Shown: piece after piece, positions 31,205 to 43,700 of the stretch | Layout: each line of letters begins with the position of its first letter | Position numbering within the stretch: position 1 is the stretch's first letter | Assembly (NCBI GenBank): GCA_021234155.1 | Contig: JAJEKV010000015.1 | Location: 3,856,455-3,920,454, forward strand | DNA: 64,000 nucleotides | Source of the DNA: Isoetes taiwanensis | Lineage: Eukaryota > Streptophyta > Lycopodiopsida > Isoetales > Isoetaceae | Direction: 5' to 3' | Position numbers and translations under genes: made by a program | Notes under the pieces: generated by a model | What the model saw: the letters and a program-made list of their open reading frames with translations, nothing else | Told to the model about the DNA's origin: nothing | Database searches by the model: none

Positions 31205-32240
31205 ACATACTCTTTTTCTTTTATTGAAGGTTGTGTCTGTATAAATATAAGTAAAAAAACTACAAAATTACCTTTTACAGAGAAGTATAATCCCAAAAAG
31301 AAAAGAGAGGATTTAAAATCCTCTCCTTTTTAGGTTTATCATAATTATATCATGTCTAACCCGATAAAGTTCTGCTCCAATACATGTGTCATCGAAAGTA
31401 AATCACAAAACATCCAGTAAACTTTGCAAAATGATTGGAGATTGAGTTTTTTTATTCTTTCTTCCTTTTCCTCTGACTAAAATGCGAAGAGTGCAGAACA
31501 TGCTCAGCTTTTGACATATTGTATCGGCCTTTCACATCCTTGGCCTTGCACAGGAGTGCTCTTCAGACATCAACATTCTAGTCACATCAACAGTTACACA
31601 GACACATTTCTCCATGGCCACACATTTAGAGATCCAAACATAATAAGCCAATCATCACTTACCCTGAGATCGATCCTCTTCTATTTAATCCGGCGCATCA
31701 ATAAGAACAACAATCCTGTAGACAAAAATTCCATTGGTTATTAGATAAGCTTTCGATTATCCTATATCATATTTAATTTGCTTGATGATCCCTTCGGGAT
31801 GGATAATTTCACATTTAAAGATAAAATCATTCCTCCCTTTCCAGATTCTCCATAGGAGAATATAGATCCTCTAGTCTGTAGGATTGGCCGGTAGAAATAG
31901 GTCTAGAGTATTGAGAGAGGAAAGATTATATCCAAGATCGACAGAGGCTAGTTCAAGAACCCATTCAGATCAAATATAGGTTCTAAAGAGATGGTCCTCG
32001 TCCCCCGCCCTTCCTATACATTTGATGTAGATATCCGAGTCGGCCATGCCAAGTCTATGTCTTTTTTTGCGTTGTACCATAGCTGCCACATGAAGAACTT
32101 AATTTTCGAGTAAATTGGACTAGCCCACAAGACCAGATTCTTGATGCATCTGTTGGAACTCGTCTACCATTTTTCATGCAAAAATTTTCTCTTTATTTCT
32201 CCTTAAGTATCGATAAGTCCCTTCCTTACTATAAAACCAC
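31205..32240 (-). mobile_element. L1-type LINE remnant, 3' part
   Basis: Read on the minus strand near 32110-32070 the text gives IYSKIKFFMWQLWYN, then LAWPTRI, matching the PPK.K.F.W......L.T motif of the RT-associated zinc region (zf-RVT) of plant L1 elements. Further on, YGESGKGG / WRIWKGRNDFIFK and IIHPEG at about 31860-31780 match the W.IWK.RN..IF end of these proteins. The 3' end near 31205-31240 has CAACCTTCAATAAAAG, similar to the tails at 2573 and 53478. Frames are broken repeatedly. Confidence 0.55.
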
Positions 32241-32679
32241 CACACCATTATGATTCCAAGTTACATCATCATTAGACTAAAGACCATTGACAAGAGTGAG
32301 GTAAATATTATTATAGAGAAATCTGCAATCATCTCCCTCATCAGCTAGAGCTGAGTTATGGAAAGGAATAATGGCCTGATCATCAAACATATCATGAATG
32401 TAGATAATTCCTTGGGCCATTCTGGCCAAGCCAAACTGCTAGTTCACATTGCCAGACGCCGCCAAGCTGCCTTTGCACAACAGATCCTCCAGATTCAGTC
32501 GCCCTCGACCCAAGTAAAGGCATGTACGCGATTCGAGGTGTGGGAACAAGCAAGGGATCAAACAGTGATTCTGTTATGCAAAACCAACTTTTAATCCGGC
32601 AATGAGCTGGTTTAGCATGCTAGATTATCCTTAGCAACCTTATAGATACTGAAATCACAACCATGTATGTTTATGTAGA
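32241..32679. other. Unassigned AT-rich stretch between the L1 and LTR remnants
   Basis: One 78-residue open frame at 32358-32594 shows no recognisable motif. It may be the rest of the decayed L1 or unrelated DNA. Confidence 0.35.
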
Positions 32680-33628
32680 TAGATTAGATGTTATTCTGTA
32701 TTTTAGTTCTATGTGATGATGTTCTATTCTATGCGCATTCCTGTATATTGGGAAGGAGGGTAGAGACCCGAAAGCTTCAGTAGTTGATGTATCTAGTATG
32801 CCTCACTAATTTCCAATTAATGCGGCATGCGCATAAGAGCCCGCCTGGCTGGAAGTGGCAGGGCTAGATCGGTGGATAAGGAGGACATGTCCCATTGTAG
32901 ATCGATCACTGTGTAAAGCCTACCAAGGATCTTAGCGGGCTAGGCCTAATGGCTTGCCACTGCATGTGGGCAAGGCATGGGCTTGGCACCTCTTGGGTGA
33001 TGCGTCGCCTTCAATGAGGTTCAAGTCGTAGATAGGCAGTGGTCCTCTAGCCGCCTGTGATGGGCTTGTATACCTCTGGAGGGAGTGATCTCCTCCTTCC
33101 TTATCATGACTGGGAAGATGAAACCTAGTAGTAGCCCCCCTTGGCTATGCATCCGGCAGGCTACGGTCCAGTCCCAAGACTTATCTGCCTATTCTGCAAA
33201 GTATGCACAGAAGGGGCGGATGGAGAGGACTACCCAACAACCATGTTTCTATGCCAGCCTAATCCATTGACATGAATTTTGTCTGCAATGACTTCTGGAG
33301 ACCTAAGCCGTCAGTCTATATCCCTTGAGTCTGAGCCTTGGGTAGGATCTCCCCTATGGTGATGTTGTTGACGTGCTTACACTTGTATACTATGGTGAGC
33401 CACCCTTCGAGGTGGAGCTGATGTCATGTGCTCATGTTTATTTACGCTTCCGCAGCTAGGACACTCCCAAGGGAAGACGGGATGAATGACACGTCCAATT
33501 CTTCCTCACTGATTCCTTGCCAAATGATTGGTATCAGGTGGACGGCCTCTGTCAACTTGATTGCCAGAAGGATGAACTCCGACTTCTGATATGATGGGAG
33601 CATCGTAGACAAAGTAGGGGACGTCACA
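32680..33628 (+). repeat. 5'-truncated LTR-like repeat, relative of the 45.3-46.9 kb element
   Basis: Collinear with 45900-46859: TATTGGGAAGG-GGGTAGAG, TGTGTAAAGCCTACC, GGCAAGGCATGGGCT, GGAGGGAGTGATC, GGCTATGCA, TGCAAAGTATGCACA-like, GGGGCGGATGGAG, GAGCCTTGGGTAGGATC, TTTACGCTTCCGCA and AAGTAGGGGACGTCACA. It ends ACGTCACA at 33628, the exact inverse of the TGTGACGT that opens the other copy. The first 600 bases of the full copy have no counterpart here. No coding potential. Confidence 0.75.
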
Positions 33629-34870
33629 AACTCCAAAAAAAGAAAAGGCCATCATAGGATTTGACCGCAAACGCTGCTATGAACCCACAATAAAAGAAGT
33701 AGACAGATTTCTTCACAGTATTCGCTCCTGAATCACTCTCCCATAGAGTTCTCGAAATATATCCCCTTTGAGCTTTTGCGTCTGCTTGAAGTTAGCTTTG
33801 AAAAGGTCGCGCCACTCTGCTGCTCGAGCGCTCCAACAAAAACAGAGGATAAAAAATCCCAAAATCAAGAAAATCCCCCAACCAAGAAAATCCATTGCTG
33901 TAAATAGAGCCCCCATGCCAAAAAAATAGATCAAAAACAAAGATTAGGATGCACAGGCCGCTTTTGTGTGCCTCGACGGAGCAGAGAAAGGGGGGCAAAT
34001 ATTGCTCCCCTGTTTCTATATTGATGGAGAAAAAAAATGGGTTCCTTTTTCCGGTTCAGTCGGTGACCCGCTTCCAGCTATCGCCAGTCGCGGGACCCGC
34101 CAGGTGAACCGAAAAAGGAGACCCCATTTCCTTTTCCTCATACAACGAGAGGCAGTGATAGACAGAAGGAACATGGTGGATTCGAAAGAGGGAAACAAGC
34201 CCAAACAAGATATGGATTTCATGGAAATACAGAAGCAAGGCAGTAGACGAAAGCAAGGCAGTAGCTGGATCGAGTGAGCTGATGCATCAAGTTGACAACT
34301 CTCAGACGAAGCTGAAACCCAATAGAAAAAATACTTGATCAAAACCAATTCTGTGGTGGGTCGCATGCCTATCTCACGGTGGTCTCAAACCAGTCTAGAT
34401 CAACACTGCAGACAGTTCCATTTCTATCAACACTTGAAATAATTGTTAATCCAAACCAACTGATGTAGAGATAACCATCCAATCCGGTATCCAGTTGTGT
34501 CGCCCAACCATCGACAAGGGTGGAACCTGCTGAAACAATAAGAAAGCAAATACAAAAATACCTCAAATCTGGATATTAGCAAGATTCGATCTAGTTGTCA
34601 CTAAATCCCAATCCTGAAAGAAGAAAAGCAAGCATCCTTTAATGCCATGACGAGCAAACGAGACTGGCTGGAGAAAAGCTAGATGATCAAGGTAGGAGTT
34701 CTATGATGAGAAAATTTGTGGAGCCTAAGAAGCAAAAAAAAGAAGCTCAAGAGGACGCTGATGACTGAGAAAGAAAAAAGGAGGCAGTATAAATAAGAGA
34801 TGCGAGGAAAGATCTTCTTATCCAAGGAATGCCGATTCTATTGCGATATTTGGCAATCAGCTTAAAGTTT
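33629..34870. other. Unassigned DNA
   Basis: Contains overlapping open frames on both strands (103 residues plus strand at 33966-34277, 116 residues minus strand at 34016-34366) with no motif I know. No repeat partner was found in the window. Confidence 0.35.
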
Positions 34871-34885
34871 TGAACAAGATTGCAA

Positions 34886-34919
34886 TTGAAACGGGAGTGT
34901 TGCAGAACTCCCGTTTCAA
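34886..34919. repeat. Perfect 13-bp hairpin TTGAAACGGGAGT
   Basis: Arms TTGAAACGGGAGT (34886-34898) and ACTCCCGTTTCAA (34907-34919) with an 8-base loop. The right arm of the element has a related but degenerate pattern (GTTTCAATGAAAC and CTCTCGTTTC at about 38615-38640). Confidence 0.85.
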
Positions 34920-35374
34920 AGATTCCCTTAAAAAAGAGACCATGCTCTTAAAATTAGCCTTTTTTGGATAAACTTGAGGATTTCAAAAGGTTTAGTTTTT
35001 TTTTTCACCCATTTTGGCCCCTATTAAGTGACAAGGTTGTTTTTTGCAAAGAAACACCCTTGAAAATGGCACAATTTAGACATGAATACATAATCTCTAA
35101 AAGTGAGATATCAAAAACATCAGAATAGAGAAGAAAAAATAATAATTATTTCTTTAAATTTTTTCAGTATATCAATTTGGCACCCTCAAAATTTGGTGTG
35201 TATCGAACAATACACTCGTCAGACGTTGCAACTGGGTATCTGTCCCAAGTCTCCACGTTTAGTTGTTCCATCAAACATGTTTGACGTTCTATTGGCTGAA
35301 TAAAAAACAAGAAGATAAGCAAGTAGATAATTGAACACTAGGACACATCAAACGAAAAACTTTCAAAACAAAAT

Positions 35375-35599
35375 TGTATTCTGGAATACACTTTTGCGTT
35401 TCTAGAAAACAAACGTGTATTCCAGAATACACTTTGGATTTTTAGAGAAAGCAAAAGTGTATTCCGGAATACACTTTAGCTTTCCTAGAAAACAAACGTG
35501 TATTCCAGAATACACTTTGGATCTTCAGAGAAAGCAAAAGTGTATTCGGAATACACTTTTGCTTTCTCCCCGAAAAGCAAACGTGTACCTTTGGAACAC
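35375..35599. repeat. Array of an 18-bp palindrome, six units at 41-42 bp spacing
   Basis: Palindromes centred at about 35383, 35423, 35465, 35506, 35548 and 35591. The consensus is GTGTATTCC(G/A)GAATACAC; the last is degenerate. Spacers alternate: one type is TTTGGAT(T/C)TT-AGAGAAAGCAAAA, the other T-rich with CTAGAAAACAAAC, so the higher-order period is about 83 bp. Not a CRISPR: repeats are fully palindromic, spacers are repeated and the context is nuclear plant DNA. Confidence 0.9.
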
Positions 35600-35639
35600 G
35601 ACTTTGTTTTTCTAAGAAATCATCGTGCATGGATTTTTA

Positions 35640-37000
35640 GAAGTCGTATGCAAAAATTGTAAGTACATCACCACTCCGGTCACCTCATTGACATGTCTTT
35701 TTCCACACTCATTGCCATATCCAAGCCACCTCCGTTGTCGTCATATAAATGCCACCTTACTACCAAAAGAAAAATGTTGGCACTAATATTTGTCTAGACA
35801 AATTTCTTGTTTAATCAAGAAGCTCGTTGATATTAAATACTATCCCTGTCTGACCAAATGCATTTCAACTATGTTCACATTGATATTAAATACTCTCCCT
35901 ATATAACCAAATGCGTTTCAACCATGTTCACAATGTTCAGTTGTTCCAATGTTGGTTTAACCAAATGGTTATATGCATTTGGACATATATTCTTCGTTAT
36001 TCCAATGTCTAAACTAATTGTTATTTCGAAATACACTGTTCATCTGGGATTCGACTCAATTACTAGTTATTGTTTTACCAGGATCTTCAAAACTTCACAG
36101 CTTAGGGTTTATATGCCTTATTTTGTATGCCAACACATTTGTTTAAATTAATGGGTCATATCTTACATATCTTGAAAACTCTAAAATAGAGTTATTCTTT
36201 AATTAACATTAAACAATAGCAAAGACTATAACACAGTAAAGGGACAAAAATAACTTTGAAAACCATTCCAGTGTACAGACCTAAAAGTAGCAGAAAAATA
36301 TCCGCCACCACAGCCCTTTATTAGAAGTAATAACTTCGTATCCAGCACAAGCGTAGAAAGGCAGTCCACTGATCAAGATTGATTGCTCTGTATTCCTTTT
36401 GTAACAAGTATAGACCAACCAAGGGAAGCAACAAAGGTAAAAATGTACATTCATTCAGAGCTTTTGTTCATATGCGCTGAATAAGGTTCTCCTTTAAAAC
36501 GACAATGTACTTTGAAGCTTGCCAAACAACGAAGTTGTAGGACCATAGCCAGAACACAACCACATGTGCTTGAATCTCAAGTAAGGCAGGATAAAAGAAG
36601 GGGAAAGCCCATCATGGATGAGACCAAAAGAAAGACATTAGAAGTGCCCCAACACAAAATGACAACATTGCACCTCTAGTCATGCGGTCACGTAAAATGA
36701 CCTTCTTTAGCTTGTCCAGGCTATCCACTCTCAACAACCTGAGCCCCTTCCTCCATCCTTCCTGGCAGATTTGAGCATATCTTAGTCATCATATATTTTG
36801 AATATCAAACTTAACGTTCAATAAACAAGATACTTCCATGAAACTAACCAAAGTGAAATAGCCTCGTTTTTTGTAACTTGTTCATGCTCGAAACTTGTTC
36901 ATGCTTTCGAGAAAGTTGTGAAAACTTGTTCATGCTCAGAAAGTTGCCCGAAAGTTGCTTCTGCATTTTCATTGCCGAAATTTTCTCACGCTTTATATAA
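35640..37000. other. Interior of the fold-back element, non-coding
   Basis: AT-rich. ACCAAATGC-TTTCAAC-ATGTTCACA segments repeat locally at 35852-35935. Near 36850-36960 AACTTGTTCATGCT occurs three times. No domain recognised. Confidence 0.4.
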
Positions 37001-37019
37001 TGTGAATGACATTGATTCC

Positions 37020-37260
37020 TAGACAGAACAGCTCAAGGCCACTTTTCAAGCAACCCTTGATGAGAATGATCAACTCACGGTAGCAAATCAGAAAGCTCCA
37101 GAGGAAGAATACCAAGAATTTTAGACTTTCAAAAAACAGTCTAGATAGCTATATATATTCTACACGAAGAAGATAAGAAAACTTTGAATAGGGTACGTGC
37201 AGAAAAAGAAGCTAAAGCCAAAATTCAGGCTAAGGTAACCACACTATAGAAAGATTTCCA
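37020..37260 (+). pseudogene. Coiled-coil-like coding fragment inside the fold-back element
   Basis: In one frame the DNA reads EQLKATFQATLDENDQLTVA and NQKAPEEEYQEF before a stop. Downstream another frame gives Lys/Ala/Glu-rich sequence (RAEKEAKAKIQAKV-like). The heptad-like, charged composition suggests a decayed coiled-coil protein or captured gene piece. No family can be named. Confidence 0.25.
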
Positions 37261-37831
37261 AGAGCGGGAACATGCTCTCGTGCTCGCATTGCTGCTTTTC
37301 CACTTCTTGAGTATAATCTTGAGTTCTCCACACTAAGAGATCAAGAGGAAGGACATTTTATCCTGCAGAACAAAAACACTTAAAGGATCTGATCCGCGAC
37401 TCATCAAAAGATCGGCGAGTTCATTGCTAGTCCGGAATGGAAGCTGGAAATGAATGGAAGCCGTGGAGATATCTACGGCTGCTTAGCAGCGGTGATGATT
37501 TCTTGAGAAAAAAACAAAAACAAGAGCTTACCTAGAAGCTCTATGTTTGTCTGCTTTCTGTACAAAATCGCCCAAAGAAAATCGGCCAAGATAATCGCCA
37601 AAGATAATTTCGAAAGCGAAAGATAAATCGCCCGAAAGATAATTTCGAGCCAAAACCCTAGACTATTTGGTGGAAAAAATTTGGATCACCCCACAAAGAG
37701 ACGATGTAGCCCGGTGATTGTCTCTCTTGCACAAACCTAAATACAATGCACACTAAACTAAAATGGCGGCGCTAACTCCCCGAAGAAAAAAATCGCCAAG
37801 AAAACCAAAACTGCGGGTTTCTTGAAAACCA

Positions 37832-38297
37832 AATGCTATTCCGGAATACAAAGTGTATTCCAGAATAAGATTTCCTCTTTCTTTTAGAACCAATATCCTG
37901 TATCCCTGGTCCCCACAAAACAACAAAAAAAAAAAAAATTATTTATGCCACGGTCCTGTATCCCCACAAAACAAAAGAAAAAAAATCCCAAGGTTGTTGG
38001 TTTGCTTTTTCCTTTCGCTAATCCCTTCATTATTTTAGAACTATATTCATGTTTCAATTGAAACAAAAAAAAAAAAATTGCTAGGTCATTGAAAATTCGG
38101 AAAACCCAGAAAATAGCAAGATCACTGTTGAGTCTCAAAAACTTGTACAGCAGATGTGTATTCCGGAATACACTTGGGATTTCGAGCAAAACCAAAAGTG
38201 TATTCTGGAATACACTTTGACTTTCAAGAAAAGCAAAAGTGTATTCCGGAATACACTACTGTTATCCTCGAATAGTAAAAGTGTATTCCGGAATACA
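37832..38297. repeat. Second palindrome array, on the opposite arm
   Basis: Two adjacent units at 37836-37866 (the second imperfect), then four at about 38165, 38206, 38247 and 38289, again 41-42 bp apart, with consensus GTGTATTCCGGAATACAC. A degenerate unit follows near 38352. The spacers (GAAAAGCAAAA-type) resemble those of the 35.4 kb array. Confidence 0.9.
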
Positions 38298-38658
38298 TTT
38301 TTGGTACTTTAAAATATTATATCATTAAAAAATGACTCATAAAGTACGTTTTCTGGAATACAATCTAAGCTAACAAAATGTTGCATAGGATGCACACTTA
38401 TATTAGTCGTTTTCGCAAAAAACACACTTCAGGTAAATTCGAACTGTTAGGAAAAGTGTCACTTTGACATAGTTGATTTTCTCTTTGCACAAAAAAATGA
38501 GTGATTTTGGGGGGGTCAAAATGCATTTTTATGACAAAAATAAAAAGTTTAGCCCATTTTAGCTCTTTTTTTTTAAAAAAAAAAGGAATCTTCAAGGAAT
38601 ATTCCTTTTGCTCTCGTTTCAATGAAACTCTCTCGTTTCTATTGCAACTCTGTTTTTG

Positions 38659-39895
38659 GACTCTTATGTACTTTTACAAAGGAACAATGTGATGTATAAA
38701 TGGTGTCCAGACCTAAATAATCTTATTTAGCTAGTTTGAGTAGGCGCGTGGAACTGTTATACTAGAATACGCGCTGTAACATTTTCCTTGCAATAAAGTT
38801 TCTTCTTGCAATTTTCATATTTTCGCAACCAACATTCGCGAATGCGATCCTTGGAGGCTGAGTTTGTATTCATGTGCTATGTTTATGTGACCTCAATATT
38901 GATGCTAGTACTTTTCGGTCTGGTGCCTCTAAGAAATTCTCCTCCCGTCGTCTGAAGCATTTTATACTTTACAGAGCCCGAATTCTTTGAAGGACCCCAA
39001 TGCATGTACCCAAGTGCGTTGTCACACCTGCCTTTGGTAGAAGGTGGTGTATAGAAATAGCACAAGCTATACCTTAAAAAGGCGAGGACACACGAAAAGA
39101 TTTGTGTCTATTTATCATGATAATTAAAAGGAGTAAAGTGGGTGAGCGGATGGGGATAATAGTAACCATGTGGAAATGCAGTATGGGTACAATTAATGAT
39201 GCTACCATATGCTATGTGGAAGACACCACTCAATACCAGTTCATTTAGTATGCCTTGCAACAAAAAAATTACGACCCTTCTATGATGACAACAAGAACTC
39301 AAAAAGCTAGAGGAGACTAAAAGGATCACAACACTGGAGGATATGGTTGGTCACTACCCTCTTATGAATCCTTGGAGGCTGCAGGACTAAAAAACAATAG
39401 GGATATACTGTTCGAATTTAGCACGTGCAGATACTTTCTTGCTAGTGACAAGAATGCCATGGTTCCCTTCTTATATAGAAGAGAACCATCATTTTGGGGA
39501 AAGAGACGCCTGTTTTGGTGTCACGCCATTTTGAGCGTCAGATCTATCTATGGCCTGAGCCTTCTATGGCGCAGGCTTTCTTTGACTCTGTCTATATCCA
39601 TGTTGCCTGCTAGCATTCCTAATCGGCGTTTCCTCTGAACTGAATTCTGTTGGTTCTAGAGTTTCCCTCTACTTATTCTTTCATTCAGGTACTAGTCTCT
39701 GGGTTTCTTCAGATGGATTGGGCTTAGAGTTACCGATTCTTCTGGATCATGGTAATTTTGCAGTCCCGATCCCTGCAATCTAACTGGAATTTGTTGCTCG
39801 TTCCTTGGCTTGTTCTCTCTGCAGTTTTCGTGCTTGTTGTTGTTTGTTCTTCATTCCCAACCCCATTCCTAGCTCTGATTCTTCTCTTCTGACTC
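38659..39895. other. Unassigned DNA
   Basis: No recognisable domain. An 88-residue plus-strand frame at 39372-39638 has balanced composition but matches nothing I know. Confidence 0.35.
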
Positions 39896-41680
39896 TTGGG
39901 TTGCTCCCGAGCTTGCTGCCTTTTTGCTTTTTTTTTTAATCACCTCCTCGGCCATGAGATTGGGTCCTCAAGATTTTTCGTGTCATTCTTGTTTGTTTTT
40001 CTCAGTTTCAAGCGCCATCTGCTTTCGATTCAGTGCGTTTCTTCATCTTGGTTTGCTCGAGCAGCATTTTTTTTTACTTTCTTGATTACGTTCTTGGCCT
40101 TCCACTTGGATCTTACTCTTGTTTCCTCTCCACCTGTGGCCTCTGCCCGATTAGAATCGAAGCGGCCTTACAGTGGATTCACCCGAGTTGTTCGACCCCG
40201 GATTTGGTATTGCACCCGGACCAGCTTGTGTTTTTGTTGCTGGGGTTACTGGGTCGAGGTATCCCGGCCAATCGGTGGTCCAGGGTTCTCGGGGCCTGGT
40301 ATCCCATCTCCCCATTTTTTTATTATTTCATATAGCTACTAGGTTTTTTAATTTGAAATGTGAGTTCATTTTTTTATTGTTTTTCGATGTGCTATGGTGT
40401 TTTTTGGAGGTTTCGGTTGTGTGACTTGCTCTTAGACATCTTGTTGATCTGTGGGGATCGTGTCCGCCGTTTTTGCCAGTTTATATTGCCATCTTGCTTA
40501 TCTCATTTTCATTTGTCGGTCAGTTTGGGGGGTTTGTTATGGGTCTGTGGTGTGCTTGGCTTAGATAAGGTCATTTTTTTTAGGGGTTTTCCAGGTTGTT
40601 GCAAAGCTAGATTCTGTTTTTTGGGTGGATAGATAGGAGTCTTGTTTGGTCTGTAGGGATCATGTCGACCTCTTTTCAATTTGTTGTTGCCATCTTGCTC
40701 GGTTTCGTTTTTGTTTATAGTTTGGTTTCTATTTCATGTGCCGGTCGGTTTGGGGGCTTGTAGTGGGTTTTGTGGTTTGTGTTGTTCAAGGTCGTATTAT
40801 AGTGGTCCTTATAGGTTGTGCTTGGGGCTTGATTTGGTTCTGCCCGGAGTCTTATTTGTATAGTTAGAATGTGTTGAGTTTGGTCAGTCTAGTTCTTGCC
40901 TCATCTTTCCCTTTGCTATTTGACGCATGCATAGGTCGTTTGTGCAACCCTGATGTTATAAACAATAAACATTATAACAAAGGACCCTTGTGCATAATTT
41001 ATTAAACATTAATCACAAAAGGTCCTTACGCATAGGTCCGTCCTTGTGCATGTTTATACTTTTGTTGACTTTGGTCAGTCTAGTCCTTGCCTCATCTTTC
41101 CCTGGTTGTTTGACGCCATGCATAGGTCGTTTGTGCCCATCTTATGTTACGAACATTAAACCTCGTGTTATAAACATTATAACAAAGGGTCCTTGGTGCA
41201 TAATTTATTAAACAAAGTTTTTTATTTGCTTGTATTCCTTTTTTCTTGGTTCTTCACGTTCTTGTATATTGGTATTCCTTTTGATAGTTCTTATGCTTGC
41301 ACTATTCCCAGTTACAACATGGGCTCATTTTGTTGGTTACGTCATTATCATTGTTTCCTATTTCTCTTTTCTTTTTATAGTTGCGCCTTGACCCCGTTAC
41401 TCTAGAAACCCATTGAAACTTGCGGGCTTATTTTCCAGGGATTAGTCGAGTCGATAAGGATTGGAATCAGTTCCAACTTGGCAACTACACAGTTCAACGA
41501 TAGACTGACTTCTTTTTGTGGTGGTTTCTTAGGGAAGATCACGTGGCTTCATGGTTTCAGACGGCATGTTTTTCTTTGGATCCATCACATCACTTTGGTG
41601 TTTCTACCATGGTTAGTCATGTTTGCAAGATCTGATTGCAGTTTCATGGATGCATCCTTCTTTGTTTGACCATGCTGCAC
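39896..41680. repeat. T/G-rich region with internal tandem duplications
   Basis: Strong strand asymmetry (T-rich on plus). One duplication of about 205 bp pairs 40435-40560 with 40635-40760 (GG-ATCGTGTC / GGATCATGTC, TTGCCATCTTGCT, GGTCAGTTTGGGGG / GGTCGGTTTGGGGG). A second of about 185 bp pairs 40878-41020 with 41065-41215 (TTTGGTCAGTCTAGT-CTTGCCTCATCTTTCCC, CATAGGTCGTTTGTGC, GTGCATAATTTATTAAAC). A 148-residue open frame at 39896-40342 is Phe/Ser-rich and probably a result of base bias. Confidence 0.6.
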
Positions 41681-43700
41681 CCTTCATATGTTTGACATCA
41701 ATTGTCTTGGTCTGTTTCTATAGGGTGTATGTCTTATTAGGTTGAATTTTTGTCAGTTTCCATGTAGTTTTTCTACGTCGACCTTATAAACTTTGTCCAC
41801 CATCCCCATTAAAATATTCTACATTTTCTCTTCTCCTGAACTTTTTCTTTAGTTACATTTCAATATGTAGCATAATAACAGGGGGTTTTCTTTGTGTTTT
41901 TGTACGCTTTTCACAAAGGTTTTCCTAAGATTTCATAGCGTATTCGAATGGATGTACTAATGCGTACATATAGAGTGCACCATTTCTTAGTCGTTGATTT
42001 AGCTTTTTTTTTTCCATGGTCCAACATCCAAGGGCTCACAGCAAAAGCCCTCTTTTTATTTTAGTTGCCATTTTCAGAGCTTTGCATGCAAGCATCGTGC
42101 CATCATGTTTTAGGGTTATTTTAGGGTTAGGAAGAAAGAAGGCAAGAATCGAAAGCACTACAATGCTGCAGGGTTCGAACATGCTTCAAGATTCAACGTT
42201 CCGACCCGGGGAATAGGCTTTGTCGGTCTTTAGGCAAGGTACTCTTTATTTCTCATATTATGTGGTAGACTCTCGTGAAAAATCAACATTTGCTTCAAGA
42301 AGACTGAATTTCATCTAATTACAAGGGTCTAATGATAGGCTTCATATAGCGATTATTTCAACATGAGATACCTCATTTAATTACTTTCTCATTTCATGTT
42401 TCTATACAAAAAAAACATCATTGGAGATCACGAGGACTTGAAGTGCTTGGCAACCATTGTAAAAAGCTTAGGAGTCTTAGGGTTTTACCTTTGCCGGTTT
42501 GCCACGGATTGGCTTCGCAAGGTTTTGCACTGCCGGATTTGAAACAGGAAAGAAGAGGAGAGGGGAGAGATTGGGCATGGCAATGGCACAGGACTATAGA
42601 GGCTTTTTTGTCTTTTGTTTACAGTGTTTGCAGTGTTTGCAGTGTTTTGTTTACAGTTTATTCCAGTACAGGGTGATTGGAGTGCTTCTGATTTGATTAT
42701 AAAGTGCAATTTACTCCACTCCATGTCCAAGGAAAGTGGATGGCATGAAAGAGATTTACCCATATGCTGCTATATGGACGACCATGTGCATAACAGTCAT
42801 CTCTGGTTCTGCTAAAATATGGAGTCTCTGGTTCTGGTTCTGATTATAATGTCCAGCTTAGTGAGCCCTTAGATTTGTTAGCCATGTTATTATCACGGGT
42901 TCATATGTGTCAATCAACAGCCTTTCTCAATGTGCATTACAAGAAGTGGTTTGTGGAACAGTAATGTATCCCCGCTTAGGAGGCTTGATAGAGAGCAAAG
43001 GGGCCTAATGGCAATATTAAGCTATTCACAAAGGCGAAATGGCAAATAGGAAACCGCCACCAAGTTCAACACCTTTGAGGTCGTCTTTTGATAAGTTCTC
43101 TTGCATGAGACGCGTTTGCAATAATGTTTAGAAGGCTTATGCCATGTTGTGCGTTCTTGGTCTCATACAGCCTACGGGTGTAAGGTAGATGTTAAGAAAT
43201 TGTTCCCTTCTCTCTTTCCTTCGCTATTTTGCTTGCCATTGATACATGAGTTGAGGCATCCATTATAGTCCGCACTTGAGCATGGTTATCCAAATCCTTT
43301 ATAATCTATTCTCTTCTTGCTGCCGAGCTCAAGCATGTTCCCCTTCTATTTTGTTTCTTGTGCAAGAATGAAAGAGATTCTTTTAATCGACCATCTTGCC
43401 TTACGGTTGAAGCGAGAACATGGAATAGACAGATCATAAAATAAAAAATGACCAGTATGATATGGTGAGGAAACTGAACTAGAATTTCTACCCAAACTTT
43501 ACCACAGCATGATGAGCTTAATGAAATACATGCATCTCTGTGTATTTCCTTTTGTGTTTAGATCAATTTGCGGGCCACTTTGTTTCTCTTTTCTTATTGC
43601 AAGGTTGTGAACTCGTTTCTTTGGCAATTTTAGGAGCATATGCTTTTGAAGATTGGAGTCATGTCACTCATCTCATTGTGGACAATACCAGAAATTGTTT
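41681..43700. other. Unassigned DNA
   Basis: No gene seen. A CAGTGTTTG microrepeat occurs at 42617-42650. Open frames do not exceed 92 residues and overlap on both strands. Confidence 0.35.

Larger units (their letters stand above)
34871..38658. mobile_element. Proposed fold-back type element with inverted arms and palindrome arrays
   Basis: The left edge (34880 on) reads TTGCAATTGAAACGGGAG, followed by an ATTCCCTTAAAAAAGAG block, GGTTTAG, CATTTTGGCCCC and TTTTTTGCAAAGA. The reverse complement of the right edge (38650 down) reads TTGCAATAGAAACGAGAG, followed by AAGGAATATTCC, AAAGAGCTAAAATGGG and TTTGTGCAAAGAG in the same order. Further inward each arm carries an array of the palindrome GTGTATTCCGGAATACAC (35375-35599 and 37832-38297). 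The interior has no transposase. This layout fits a non-autonomous fold-back or Mutator-like element; the ends and target duplication are not resolved. Confidence 0.5.

Noticed and set aside
35375-38297. CRISPR-like array
   Set aside because: Repeats are perfect palindromes, the spacers are themselves repeated, there are no cas genes, and the context is plant nuclear DNA.
39896-40342. 148-codon Phe/Ser-rich frame that could be a membrane protein
   Set aside because: The whole 40-41 kb region is T-rich on this strand, which produces Phe/Ser/Leu frames by bias. There is no motif and overlapping frames are equally open.
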